From: Nocardioides abyssi
GTDB taxonomy: Bacteria; Actinomycetota; Actinomycetes; Propionibacteriales; Nocardioidaceae
NCBI RefSeq assembly: GCF_030412915.1
Contig: NZ_JAUHJR010000002.1
Coordinates: 744,001 to 808,000, forward strand
Length of the DNA stretch: 64,000 nucleotides
Direction: 5' to 3'
Shown here: in pieces, positions 1 to 7,777 of the stretch
How positions within the stretch are numbered: position 1 is the stretch's first letter
Layout: the number at the start of each line of letters is the position of its first letter
Notes under the pieces: model-generated
What the model saw: the letters and a program-made list of their open reading frames with translations, nothing else
Databases searched by the model: none
Told to the model about the DNA's origin: nothing
Translations under genes and position numbers: made by a program

Positions 1-693
1 TTCGAGTCCGGCCACGCCTACGGCAAGTCGCTGCGCACCGTGAAGTCGTGCGTCGGGTCGACCTGGTGCCGGTACGGCGTGCAGGACTCGGTCCGGATGG
101 CGATCGACCTGGAGCTGCGCTACCGCGGGCTGCGCTCCCCGCACAAGCTCAAGGGCGGGGTCAGCGGCTGCGCCCGGGAGTGCGCCGAGGCGCGGGCCAA
201 GGACTTCGGGATCATCGCCACCGAGCAGGGCTGGAACCTCTACGTCGGCGGCAACGGCGGCGCCACCCCCGCCCATGCCCGGCTGCTCGCCGGCGACCTC
301 GACGACGAGACGCTGGTGCGCTACCTCGACCGGTTCCTCCTCTACTACATCCGCACGGCCGACCGACTCCAGCGCACCGCGCCGTGGATCGAGTCCCTCG
401 ACGGCGGGCTCGACCGGGTCCGCGAGGTCGTCGTCGACGACGCGCTCGGCCTCGGCTCGGAGCTGGAGGCCGCGATGGCGCGGCACGTCGCCGGCTACCG
501 CGACGAGTGGCGCGACACCCTCGAGGACCCCGACAAGCTTGCCCGGTTCGTGTCGTTCGTCAACGCCCCGGACGCGCCCGACCCGCACATCGGCTTCCGC
601 GCCGAGCGGGGCCAGCAGGTGCCGGCGGATCCCGCCGAGCCCGCGGGGCCCGTCGTCCTCGGGTCGGCCATCCCGGTCGGGGCACCCCGGTGA
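1..693 (+). CDS. nirB: Assimilatory nitrite reductase large subunit, C-terminal part
   Basis: The window opens inside this gene; only the last 230 residues are present. This is the siroheme / [4Fe-4S] domain of NADH-dependent nitrite reductase, which reduces nitrite to ammonia in the cytoplasm. In the fragment the four cluster ligands are visible as C17-x5-C23 (SCVGSTWC) and C57-x3-C61 (GCARECAE), the usual NirB spacing. The stop overlaps the GTG start of nirD by four bases (GTGA), so the two subunits are translationally coupled. The downstream NnaR-type regulator and sirohydrochlorin chelatase fit a nitrite-assimilation and siroheme-supply operon. Family identity is secure; the FAD/NAD domains lie outside the window. 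Confidence 0.95.
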   Translation, partial: FESGHAYGKSLRTVKSCVGSTWCRYGVQDSVRMAIDLELRYRGLRSPHKLKGGVSGCARECAEARAKDFGIIATEQGWNLYVGGNGGATPAHARLLAGDLDDETLVRYLDRFLLYYIRTADRLQRTAPWIESLDGGLDRVREVVVDDALGLGSELEAAMARHVAGYRDEWRDTLEDPDKLARFVSFVNAPDAPDPHIGFRAERGQQVPADPAEPAGPVVLGSAIPVGAPR

Positions 694-1061
694 GCCTGCG
701 GGCGCCGGCGGCCGACCCGGCGGCGTACACCTCCGTCTGCCGGCTCGACCGGATCCCGCGCGAGGCGGGGGTGTGCGCGCTGGTCGAGGGGCAGGCGGTG
801 GCGGTGTTCCGGACGTACGACGACGAGGTGTTCGCCCTGGGCAACTACGATCCCTTCTCGCGGGCCTCGGTGCTGGCCCGCGGCATCGTCGGCACGCGCG
901 GGGACGTCCCGTTCGTCGCCTCCCCGATGCACAAGCAGGGCTTCGACCTCCGCACCGGGCAGTGCCTCGACGACGCGGCGGTGCGGGTGCCGACGTACGC
1001 CGTCGTCGTCCGGGACGGCGAGGTGCTCGTCGGGCCGGCGGAGGTGGACGCGGGGTCATGA
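690..1061 (+). CDS. nirD: Nitrite reductase small subunit
   Basis: A 123-residue Rieske-like [2Fe-2S]-fold protein that partners NirB. It starts at GTG 690 inside the nirB stop. The typical NirD order is visible: an N-terminal strand region with the ALVEGQAVAVFRT segment, FALGNYDPFSRASVLARG, a PFVASPMHKQGFDL segment and a C-terminal VRVPTYAVVVRDGEVLV strand. As in other NirD proteins the Rieske cysteine/histidine pairs are largely absent (one conserved H in MHKQ), so it probably carries no cluster. It ends in an ATGA overlap with the next gene, consistent with one nirB-nirD-nnaR-chelatase transcript. Confidence 0.93.
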   Translation: MSLRAPAADPAAYTSVCRLDRIPREAGVCALVEGQAVAVFRTYDDEVFALGNYDPFSRASVLARGIVGTRGDVPFVASPMHKQGFDLRTGQCLDDAAVRVPTYAVVVRDGEVLVGPAEVDAGS

Positions 1062-2224
1062 CGGAGCCGGTGGTCGGACCGCCGGCCGGGTCGAGCGAGG
1101 GAGGGGACGTGGACGGACCGCTCCCGCTGCGCGGCTACCGCGTCGGCGTGACCGCCGCGCGCAAGGTCGACGAGCAGATCGCCCTGCTCCAGCGCCGCGG
1201 CGCCGAGGTCGTCTGGGCGCCCGCGCTCTCCCTCGAGCCCAACCGGGTCGACGACGCCTCGCTGCGCGCGGCGACCGAGGAGGTGCTGGCCCGGCCGGTC
1301 GACATGTTCCTGGCGACGACCGGCATCGGGATGCGGGCGTGGTTCGACGCGGCCGACGGGTGGGGCCTGGGTGAGGCGCTGGTGGCCGCGCTCGGCCGGG
1401 CCGAGATCCTGGCCCGCGGCCCGAAGTCGGTCGGGGCGCTGCGCCGGCGCGGCCTGCGCGAGCTGTGGGCGCCGGAGTCGGAGTGCTTCGAGGACGTGCT
1501 CGAGCACCTGCGCGGCCGCTCGCTCGAGGGGCTGCGGATCGTCGTGCAGGAGCACGGCCAGTCGCTGTCGATGGTCGCGCACGCTCTGCGCCGGCAGGGC
1601 GCGGACGTCACCGTGGTCACGGTCTACCGCGTGGAGTCGGCCGAGGACCTCGACCCGCTCTTCCGCCTCATCGACCTGGTCGCCGACCGCGCGCTCGACG
1701 CGGTCACCTTCACCTCCGCCCCCGCGGTCGCCGCGCTCATGGACGCCGCCGGCCCGACCGGGCGGCGCGACGACGTGGTCGCGGCGTTCCAGGCCGACGT
1801 CGTCGCCTCCTGCGTCGGCCCGGTCACCGCCGCCGCGTTCGAGCTGTGGGGCGTGCCGACCATCCACCCCGAGCGCAACCGGCTCGCCGCGATGGTCAAG
1901 CAGCTCGAGAGCGAGCTGCCCTCGCGCAGCGCCGGCGTCAGCCTCGAGGTCGCCGGCCACACGCTGCTCCTGCACGGCGACGAGGTGCTGCTCGACGGGA
2001 CGCCGGTGCGGCTCTCGCCGGCCCCCTTCGCGCTGCTCCAGGCGCTGCTGGTCAACCCCGGCCACGTCGTGTCGCGGCGCGAGCTGCTCGCCGCGCTGCC
2101 CTCCGGCACGGCCGGCTCCGAGCACGCCGTCGAGATGGCCGTCGCCCGGCTGCGGTCCGCCCTCGGCACGCGGATCGTGCAGACGGTCGTCAAGCGCGGC
2201 TACCGGCTCGCGGTGTCGTCGTGA
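1058..2224 (+). CDS. nnaR: HemD-like / winged-helix regulator (NnaR type)
   Basis: 388 residues in two parts. Residues about 24-270 form a uroporphyrinogen-III synthase (HemD) fold (RGYRVGVTAARK, FLATTGIGM, VTFTSAPAVAALM, ASCVGPVTAAAFELWGV). Residues about 285-388 form an OmpR-type winged helix (LSPAPFALLQALLVNPGHVV then VEMAVARLRSALG and VKRGYRL). This architecture is that of NnaR, the nitrate/nitrite-assimilation co-activator of mycobacteria and Streptomyces (family knowledge). Whether the HemD half still makes uroporphyrinogen III cannot be told from sequence. It overlaps nirD by ATGA, so the regulator is inside the operon it probably controls. The alternative reading is a bifunctional HemD enzyme. 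Confidence 0.85.
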   Translation: MTEPVVGPPAGSSEGGDVDGPLPLRGYRVGVTAARKVDEQIALLQRRGAEVVWAPALSLEPNRVDDASLRAATEEVLARPVDMFLATTGIGMRAWFDAADGWGLGEALVAALGRAEILARGPKSVGALRRRGLRELWAPESECFEDVLEHLRGRSLEGLRIVVQEHGQSLSMVAHALRRQGADVTVVTVYRVESAEDLDPLFRLIDLVADRALDAVTFTSAPAVAALMDAAGPTGRRDDVVAAFQADVVASCVGPVTAAAFELWGVPTIHPERNRLAAMVKQLESELPSRSAGVSLEVAGHTLLLHGDEVLLDGTPVRLSPAPFALLQALLVNPGHVVSRRELLAALPSGTAGSEHAVEMAVARLRSALGTRIVQTVVKRGYRLAVSS

Positions 2225-2234
2225 GCGGGCGCCC

Positions 2235-2915
2235 GTGACGCTGCTGGTCACCGTCGCCCACGGCACGCGGACCGCCGCGGGCAACGAGGTCGCCCGCGAG
2301 GTGACGGCCCGGGCCGCGGCCCGGCTCGGCCTGGCCGGCGTGGCGGCGTACGTCGAGCTGGCGGAGCCGCTGCTCTCCGACGTCGCCGCGGGCGCGGCCG
2401 GTCGCTCCGAGGGCGGGGTCGTCGTGCCGCTGCTGCTGTCGACCGGGATGCACGTGCGCTCGGACCTGCCGCAGATGGTGGCCGGCTCCGGCCTGCGGCT
2501 CGGCCGGCAGCTGGGGCCGCACCCGCTGCTCGCCTCGGCGATGGTCGCCCGGCTGATCTCCGCCGGCGCCGCGCCCGGGTCGCCGGTCGTCATGGTCGCT
2601 GCCGGCTCGACCGACCCGCTGGCCGTGCGCGACCTGGAGCGCTCCGCCGACCTGCTCGGCCGCGCGTGGGGCGGCGACGTCCGCTGGGCGACGCTCACGG
2701 GCCTCGGCCCGCGCCCGGCCGACGTCGTGCGCCCCGGGGACGCGGTCGCGCCGTACCTCCTGGCCACCGGCTACTTCGACCGCCGGCTCCGCACCGACTG
2801 CCTCGACGCCGGCGCCGCCCTCGTCGCCGACGTCATCGGCCCGCACCCGCTCGTCGTGGACCTCGTCGTCTCCCGGGCGCGGGCGCTGGTCCGTGCACGA
2901 TCGTTCAATTGTTGA
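2235..2915 (+). CDS. cbiX: Sirohydrochlorin chelatase (CbiX/SirB family)
   Basis: 226 residues, starting at GTG 2235 ten bases after nnaR. CbiX/SirB-type enzymes insert Fe2+ (siroheme) or Co2+ (early-insertion B12 route) into sirohydrochlorin. The two metal-binding histidines are H9 in TVAHGTR and H73 in LLLSTGMHVRSD, and a second repeat half follows (PVVMVAAGSTDP, PYLLATGYFDRRL), as in the long two-domain form. Next to nirBD the likely job is siroheme for NirB. Since the cobalamin genes here look like the late-cobalt-insertion type, a B12 role is less likely. The 3' end overlaps one arm of an inverted repeat (2901-2911). Confidence 0.88.
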   Translation: MTLLVTVAHGTRTAAGNEVAREVTARAAARLGLAGVAAYVELAEPLLSDVAAGAAGRSEGGVVVPLLLSTGMHVRSDLPQMVAGSGLRLGRQLGPHPLLASAMVARLISAGAAPGSPVVMVAAGSTDPLAVRDLERSADLLGRAWGGDVRWATLTGLGPRPADVVRPGDAVAPYLLATGYFDRRLRTDCLDAGAALVADVIGPHPLVVDLVVSRARALVRARSFNC

Positions 2916-2968
2916 GTTCTGAACGTGTGCAACCGCTTCCACCCCGCGACAACCGCGCAATTGAACGA
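2901..2968. repeat. 11-bp inverted repeat across end of cbiX
   Basis: TCGTTCAATTG at 2901-2911 is the exact reverse complement of CAATTGAACGA at 2958-2968, separated by 46 bp. The left arm lies in the last codons of cbiX, the right arm in the short gap between the convergent cbiX and symporter genes. The A/T-rich arms stand out in this very GC-rich DNA. Function unknown. Confidence 0.6.
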
Positions 2969-3028
2969 ATGTCGACGCCCCAAGCTGGCCCCGGAGCTGC
3001 CCCGAACCGGCCGTGGCAGAGGTCGCGG

Positions 3029-4552
3029 TCACCCCCGATCGAGGTCGAGCGCCTCGGGGGTGTGCAGCCGCACCATGAACCGACCGGTGTGAGCGGGGAC
3101 CTGCGAGCGGGTGGCCAGCGAGACGCCGACCATCGTGGCGAAGGCGAGCGGCACCGACCACGCGGCCGGCTGCTCGAGCAGCACCGTCGGCCAGCCCTCG
3201 GGCGCAGCGGCGGTCAGCGTGAGCAGCACGGCGGCTCCGGAGCCGAGCCCGCCCGCGGCCAGCCCGGCGACCGCCCCGGCCGCGGTCAGGCCGCGCCACC
3301 AGATGCCGAGCAGCAGCAGCGGGCAGAACGTCGAGGCCGCGACCGCGAAGGCGAGACCCACCGCTCGGGCCACCCCGACGTGCGGCGCGGCGAGCGCCAT
3401 CAGCGTCGGCACGACCACCGCGACGACCGCGCCGACCCGGAAGGCCGTCACGCCCGCGAGCCGCCGCCCCCGCCACGGCCGGCCGGTGACGTCCTGCGAC
3501 AGCACGCCGGCGACCGCGATGCAGAGCCCCGAGGAGGTCGAGAGGAACGCCGCGAACGCGCCGGCGGTCACCAGCCCGGTCAGCACGTCGCCGAGCATCC
3601 CGGGGACCATCAGCCGCGGCAGCTCGAGCACCAGCACGTCGGAGCGGCCGGCGGCGGCCAGCTCGGCGGCGTACGCCCGGCCGAGCGCGCCGTAGACCGG
3701 CGGCAGCAGGTAGAAGAGCCCCAGCAGCGCGAGCACGACCAGCGTCGTGCGGCGGGCGGCGCGGCCGTCGGGGTTGGTGTAGAAGCGCACGACCACGTGG
3801 GGCAGGCCCATGGTGCCGAGGAAGGTGGCGACGATGAGGGAGTACGTCACGTAGAGGCCCTGGCCGCCGCCGACCGCGAGCGGGGAGGACCAGTCGCCGC
3901 CGGGGGCGTCCGCCAGCGACGACGCGGCGCCGGGCCGGCCGTCGGAGAACCACACGGCCACGAGGACGGCGGCGGGGAGGAGCAGGGCCCAGAGCTTGAG
4001 CCAGTACTGGAAGGCCTGGACGAAGGTGATGCTGCGCATCCCGCCGGAGGTGACGTTGGCCAGCACGACCGCGCCGACGATCACCGGGCCGACCCAGGTC
4101 GGCGCCCCGACCGCCGAGCGCAGGGTGAGCCCGGCGCCCTGGAACTGCGGGTAGAGGTAGAGCAGCCCGATCGCCACGACCAGCAGCGAGCACGTCGAGC
4201 GCACCCGTCGCGACCCGAACCGCGCCTCGGCGAAGTCCGGCAGCGTGTAGGCGCCCGAGCGGCGCAGCGGGGCGGCGACCAGGACGAGGAGGACGAGGTA
4301 GCCGGCGGTCCAGCCGATCGGGTACCACAGCATGTCCGCGCCGAAGGTCAGCACGAGGCCGGCGACGCCGAGGAACGACGCGGCCGAGAGGTACTCCCCG
4401 CCGATCGCGCTCGCGTTGAGCCGCGGCCCCACCGAGCGCGACGCGACGAGGAAGTCGCTGGTCGTCCGCGACACCCGCAGGCCCCAGGTGCCGATCGCCA
4501 GGGTCGCGAGCGCCACCACGACGACCGCGACGATCCCCGGGACGCTGGTCAC
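3029..4552 (-). CDS. Sodium:solute symporter (SSS family, acetate/pyruvate-type)
   Basis: 507 residues starting at GTG 4552, next to the stop of the upstream small membrane-protein gene. Sequence shows about 13 hydrophobic segments and SSS hallmarks: TSDFLVASRSVGPRLNASA near the N terminus, GEYLSAASFLGVAGL (TM2), GGMRSITFVQAFQYWLK, GLPHVVVRFYT and FAAFLSTSSGLCIAVAGVLSQD. It resembles the cation/acetate symporter (ActP/MctC) branch of Na+:monocarboxylate transporters; the substrate itself cannot be read. It is the last gene of the operon methyltransferase - LytS - LytTR - small membrane protein - symporter, so the two-component system probably controls its uptake function, as BtsSR controls a pyruvate transporter in E. 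coli (analogy). Confidence 0.85.
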   Translation of the reverse strand: MTSVPGIVAVVVVALATLAIGTWGLRVSRTTSDFLVASRSVGPRLNASAIGGEYLSAASFLGVAGLVLTFGADMLWYPIGWTAGYLVLLVLVAAPLRRSGAYTLPDFAEARFGSRRVRSTCSLLVVAIGLLYLYPQFQGAGLTLRSAVGAPTWVGPVIVGAVVLANVTSGGMRSITFVQAFQYWLKLWALLLPAAVLVAVWFSDGRPGAASSLADAPGGDWSSPLAVGGGQGLYVTYSLIVATFLGTMGLPHVVVRFYTNPDGRAARRTTLVVLALLGLFYLLPPVYGALGRAYAAELAAAGRSDVLVLELPRLMVPGMLGDVLTGLVTAGAFAAFLSTSSGLCIAVAGVLSQDVTGRPWRGRRLAGVTAFRVGAVVAVVVPTLMALAAPHVGVARAVGLAFAVAASTFCPLLLLGIWWRGLTAAGAVAGLAAGGLGSGAAVLLTLTAAAPEGWPTVLLEQPAAWSVPLAFATMVGVSLATRSQVPAHTGRFMVRLHTPEALDLDRG

Positions 4553-4962
4553 CCGTCCACCTCGCTGAGCAGGTCGAGGAAGTCCTGCTCGTTGCGCTCC
4601 GCGCGCCGCACGTAGCGCCAGCCCAGCAGCACGAGGAACGGGTAGACCGCGACGCCCAGCAGCAGCCACGGCAGCGGCGCGCCGAGCAGCCGCACCCCGG
4701 TCAGCCCCGGCCACAGGTGGAAGGCCAGCGGCAGCGACCCGACTCCGACCGCGAGCACCGCCAGCACCCGCACCGCGAGCCACAGCTGCTCGCGCAGCAA
4801 CGAGCCCATGTAGACCTCGCCCAGGCGGGTCTCGGCGTCGATGTCGCGCGTGCGGGCGGCGGGGGTACGCCGCCGGGGCGGGCCGGTCACCCGGACCCGC
4901 TCCACGCGCACCCGCTCGGGCCGGTCGGGCCGCTCGGGCCGGTCCGGCGGCGGGCCGGTCAT
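4549..4962 (-). CDS. Small two-TM membrane protein (DUF485-like)
   Basis: 137 residues from ATG 4962, whose start overlaps the stop of the response regulator (ATGA). The N-terminal 50 residues are charged and repetitive (PDRPERPDRPERVRVERVRV), followed by LGEVYMGSLLREQLWLAVRV and two hydrophobic segments (about 67-88 and 98-116), then RYVRRAERNEQDFLDLL. This size, the two helices and the position directly upstream of an SSS symporter match the DUF485/YjcH-like subunits found beside ActP-type transporters. The similarity is structural and contextual rather than a clear signature, so the exact family is uncertain. A role as accessory subunit of the symporter is inferred. Confidence 0.7.
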   Translation of the reverse strand: MTGPPPDRPERPDRPERVRVERVRVTGPPRRRTPAARTRDIDAETRLGEVYMGSLLREQLWLAVRVLAVLAVGVGSLPLAFHLWPGLTGVRLLGAPLPWLLLGVAVYPFLVLLGWRYVRRAERNEQDFLDLLSEVDG

Positions 4963-5696
4963 GCGCCCGACCGGCGCAGCAGCAGGTCGCGCAGCTGCCG
5001 GGTGTGCCGGCGGCTGACGCCCAGCTCGGTGCCGCCCGCGACGACGACCGAGCAGCGGCCGCCGTCCATCCGCACCTCGGCCACGTGGGCCAGCGAGACC
5101 AGCAGCGAGCGGTGGATCCGCACGAACCCGGCCGGCCCCCACTCCTCCTCCAGCTGCGAGAGCGGGGTCCGCACCAGGTAGGAGCCGTCGGACAGGTGCA
5201 GCCGGGCGTAGTCGCCCTGCGCCTCGACGTGGCTGATCGAGGAGCGCTCGACGAACCGGGTCACCCCGCCGCGCTCGACGGCCACCTGCACCTCGTCGCG
5301 CGCCGTCGCCGGCTCGACCCCCGCCTGCCGGGCGCCGCCCGTGGCCTCGACCACGCGGCGTACCGCCTCGGCCAGGCGGTCGGCCCGCACCGGCTTGAGG
5401 ACGTAGTCGACCGCGCGCACCTCGAAGGCCTCGACGGCGTGCTCGTCGTGGGCGGTGACGAAGACGATGGCCGGCGGGGTGCGGAAGCGGCTGAGCACCT
5501 GGGCGAGCTCCAGCCCGGTCAGGCCGGGCATCTGCACGTCGAGGAAGACCACGTCGACGTCGGCGTCCTGGAGGATCCGCAGCCCCTCGGTCGCGGAGTC
5601 GCTGGTCAGCACCTCCGCGATCCGGTCGTCCTGCGCGAGGAGGTAGCGCAGCTCGTCGAGCGCGGGCCGCTCGTCGTCGACGACCAGGGCCCTCAT
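4959..5696 (-). CDS. LytTR-family response regulator
   Basis: 245 residues from ATG 5696. An N-terminal receiver domain (1-120) has the acidic pocket D7-D8, phospho-acceptor D53 in VVFLDVQMPG, T/A in FVTAHD and K in YVLKPV. A C-terminal LytTR DNA-binding domain (about 145-245) shows ISHVEAQGDYARLHL, LEEEWGPAGFVRIHRSLLVS and LGVSRRHTRQLRDLL. It would bind DNA direct repeats upstream of its target, most simply this operon's transporter. The longer reading frame upstream lacks receiver similarity, so ATG 5696 is preferred. It lies 10 bp after the kinase gene and overlaps the next gene by ATGA. Confidence 0.95.
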   Translation of the reverse strand: MRALVVDDERPALDELRYLLAQDDRIAEVLTSDSATEGLRILQDADVDVVFLDVQMPGLTGLELAQVLSRFRTPPAIVFVTAHDEHAVEAFEVRAVDYVLKPVRADRLAEAVRRVVEATGGARQAGVEPATARDEVQVAVERGGVTRFVERSSISHVEAQGDYARLHLSDGSYLVRTPLSQLEEEWGPAGFVRIHRSLLVSLAHVAEVRMDGGRCSVVVAGGTELGVSRRHTRQLRDLLLRRSGA

Positions 5697-5706
5697 CGGG
5701 CGGCCC

Positions 5707-6822
5707 TCACGGGTGCACCCCGGGGGCGAACTTCGGCACCCGCACGACGACCTTGGTGCCGGCACCCGGCGCGGTCTCCACGACCAGGCCGAAGTCGTCA
5801 CCGAAGGCGTTGCGCAGCCGCGCGTCGACGTTCCCGAGCCCGACGGAGTCGAGGGAGGTGTCGCCGGCCAATGCCCGCCGCACCCGCTCCGGGTCCTCGC
5901 CCACGCCGTCGTCCTCGACCTCGATCACGCACTCCTGCCCCCGGTCGTGCGCGCTGATCCGGATGTGCCCGACGCCCTCGGCCGACTCCAGCCCGTGGCG
6001 CACGGCGTTCTCGACGAGTGGCTGGACGCAGAGGAAGGGTACGGCGACGGGGAGCACCTCCGGCGCGATCCCGAGCGTCACCCGGAGCCGGTCGCCGAAG
6101 CGGGCCTGCTCGAGGAGCAGGTAGCGCTCGACCGACCGCAGCTCCTCGGCCAGGGTCGTGAAGTCGCCGTGGCGGCGGAAGGAGTAGCGGGTGAAGTCGG
6201 CGAACTCCAGCAGCAGCTCGCGCGCCCGGTCGGGGTCGGTGCGCACGAAGCTGGCGATCGCGCCCAGGGAGTTGTAGATGAAGTGCGGGCTGATCTGGGC
6301 CCGCAGCGCGCGGACCTCGGCCTCCATCAGCCGGGTGCGCGAGGCGTCGAGCTCGGCGAGCTCGAGCTGGCCCGAGACCCACTGGGCGACCTCGTCGGTG
6401 GCGCGGGCGAGGCCGGCGGTCGGGTAGGGCGCGAACGCCTGGAGCGTCCCGACCACCCGCTCCTCGACCACCAGCGGCGAGACCACGGCGGTGCGGACCG
6501 GGCAGCCGGCCTCGGTGCACGGCAGCTCGGCCCGGTCGACGCTGCCGGTGCCGCCGCGCTCGAGGGTGGCCGTGACGAGGGCCGGCACCTGGCCCTCGTG
6601 GTGCTGGCCGGTGCCGTCCCACGCCAGCAGCCCCGCGGTGTCGGTGATCGCCAGCGCGGGCGTGCCGAGCAGCGCGCGCAGGTGACGGATGCTCCGCTCG
6701 GCAGAGGCGGTGGTCAGTCCCTCGCGCAGCGCCGGGCTGGCCAGCGACGCGGAGTGCAGCGCGCGGAACGTCGCCCGGTCGGCATCGCTGCCGAGGTGGG
6801 TGCGGCGCCAGGCCCGGACCAC
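5707..6822 (-). CDS. LytS/BtsS-type sensor histidine kinase with GAF domain
   Basis: About 371 residues if GTG 6822 is the start; a CTG overlapping the upstream methyltransferase stop would add about 14 residues. Residues about 30-170 look like a cytosolic GAF-type sensor (ALAITDTAGLLAWDGTG, CPVRTAVVSPLVVEERVVGTL). The kinase core follows: QISPHFIYNSLGAIASF with the phospho-acceptor His of the His_kinase family, VENAVRHGL (N box), EVEDDGVGEDP (G1) and SVGLGNVDARL (G2). No membrane segments are seen, so the signal is probably intracellular. It forms a two-component pair with the adjacent LytTR regulator. An eight-C run (6831-6838) lies just upstream of the chosen start. Confidence 0.9.
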   Translation of the reverse strand: MVRAWRRTHLGSDADRATFRALHSASLASPALREGLTTASAERSIRHLRALLGTPALAITDTAGLLAWDGTGQHHEGQVPALVTATLERGGTGSVDRAELPCTEAGCPVRTAVVSPLVVEERVVGTLQAFAPYPTAGLARATDEVAQWVSGQLELAELDASRTRLMEAEVRALRAQISPHFIYNSLGAIASFVRTDPDRARELLLEFADFTRYSFRRHGDFTTLAEELRSVERYLLLEQARFGDRLRVTLGIAPEVLPVAVPFLCVQPLVENAVRHGLESAEGVGHIRISAHDRGQECVIEVEDDGVGEDPERVRRALAGDTSLDSVGLGNVDARLRNAFGDDFGLVVETAPGAGTKVVVRVPKFAPGVHP

Positions 6823-6860
6823 GCTCGTCGCCCCCCCCGTCCGCCCGTCCGCCGACCAGG

Positions 6861-7742
6861 TCAGCGGAAGTCGATGAGGAGCATGTCGGTGTCGGTGCCG
6901 TCGGAGATGGTGTCGGTCATCGGGTCGCGCGCGCCCTCCGGCTCCTCGTCCGCCCCCGCACTGCCGGACGACGCGTCGTCGCGGACGACGGTCGCGCGGA
7001 AGCACCGGGCGACGTACGGCAGCTGCATGCCGTCCATCCCGCGGCCGTAGTCGTCGTAGAACGCCACCACCTCGGCGACCTTCTCCGCCCGCTCCGGCTC
7101 GGCCAGCGTGGCGATGTTGGACCGCGACAGCGCGAGGTCGCGGATCGACTCGCGGTCCACGACCTGCCAGTGCTTGAACGACGCCTCCTCCACGAACCCG
7201 AAGTGCGGGGAGGTGACCACCGGCGCGGCCGGCTCGTCCTGGTGCTCCTGGGTGCCGAGGAGCGCGCCGAGGCGGCGCACCCAGGGGATGCGCGTGTCGG
7301 TGACGTTCCAGACCAGGGCCAGCCGCCCGCCGGGGCGCAGCACGCGCGCGATCTCCGGCAGCGCCCGCTCGTGGTCGAACCAGTGGACGCTCTGCGCGGC
7401 CACGACCACGTCGACCGACCCGTCGGGCAGCGGCAGGTCCTCGGCCGGCGACTCGCTCACAGGGATGTCGGGCAGGTCGCGCTTGAGGACCGCCAGCAGG
7501 GCCGGGTCGGGCTCGGTCGCGTGGACGTCGTGGCCGAGCCCGGCGAGCACCGCCGTCAGCTTGCCGGTGCCGGCGCCCACCTCGAGGACGGTGCACGCCT
7601 CGGTGCCGGCCAACCACGCCGCCGCCTCGCGGGGGTACGACGGGCGACCGCGGTCGTAGGCGTCCACGACGCCGCCGAAGGAGCGCCCGGGACCGGTCGC
7701 GGCACCGGACGACGGGCTGGTCGCGGGGGACTGGTCTGCCAT
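6861..7742 (-). CDS. Class I SAM-dependent methyltransferase
   Basis: 293 residues from ATG 7742. The SAM-binding motif LEVGAGTGKL is at about residue 53, followed by acidic loop ATEPDP, and the Methyltransf_11-type motif VVVAAQSVHWFDHERALPE with LRPGGRLALVWN. Substrate unknown. The C-terminal 40 residues are low-complexity and acidic, and probably disordered. It is separated by 38 bp from the kinase gene and on the same strand, so it may share the transcript, but there is no functional link visible. It is divergent from the gene at 7778, with only 35 bp between the starts to hold both promoters. Confidence 0.85.
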   Translation of the reverse strand: MADQSPATSPSSGAATGPGRSFGGVVDAYDRGRPSYPREAAAWLAGTEACTVLEVGAGTGKLTAVLAGLGHDVHATEPDPALLAVLKRDLPDIPVSESPAEDLPLPDGSVDVVVAAQSVHWFDHERALPEIARVLRPGGRLALVWNVTDTRIPWVRRLGALLGTQEHQDEPAAPVVTSPHFGFVEEASFKHWQVVDRESIRDLALSRSNIATLAEPERAEKVAEVVAFYDDYGRGMDGMQLPYVARCFRATVVRDDASSGSAGADEEPEGARDPMTDTISDGTDTDMLLIDFR

Positions 7743-7777
7743 CGGGCCGAGGCTACCGGCTGCGTACGCTTCTGGCC

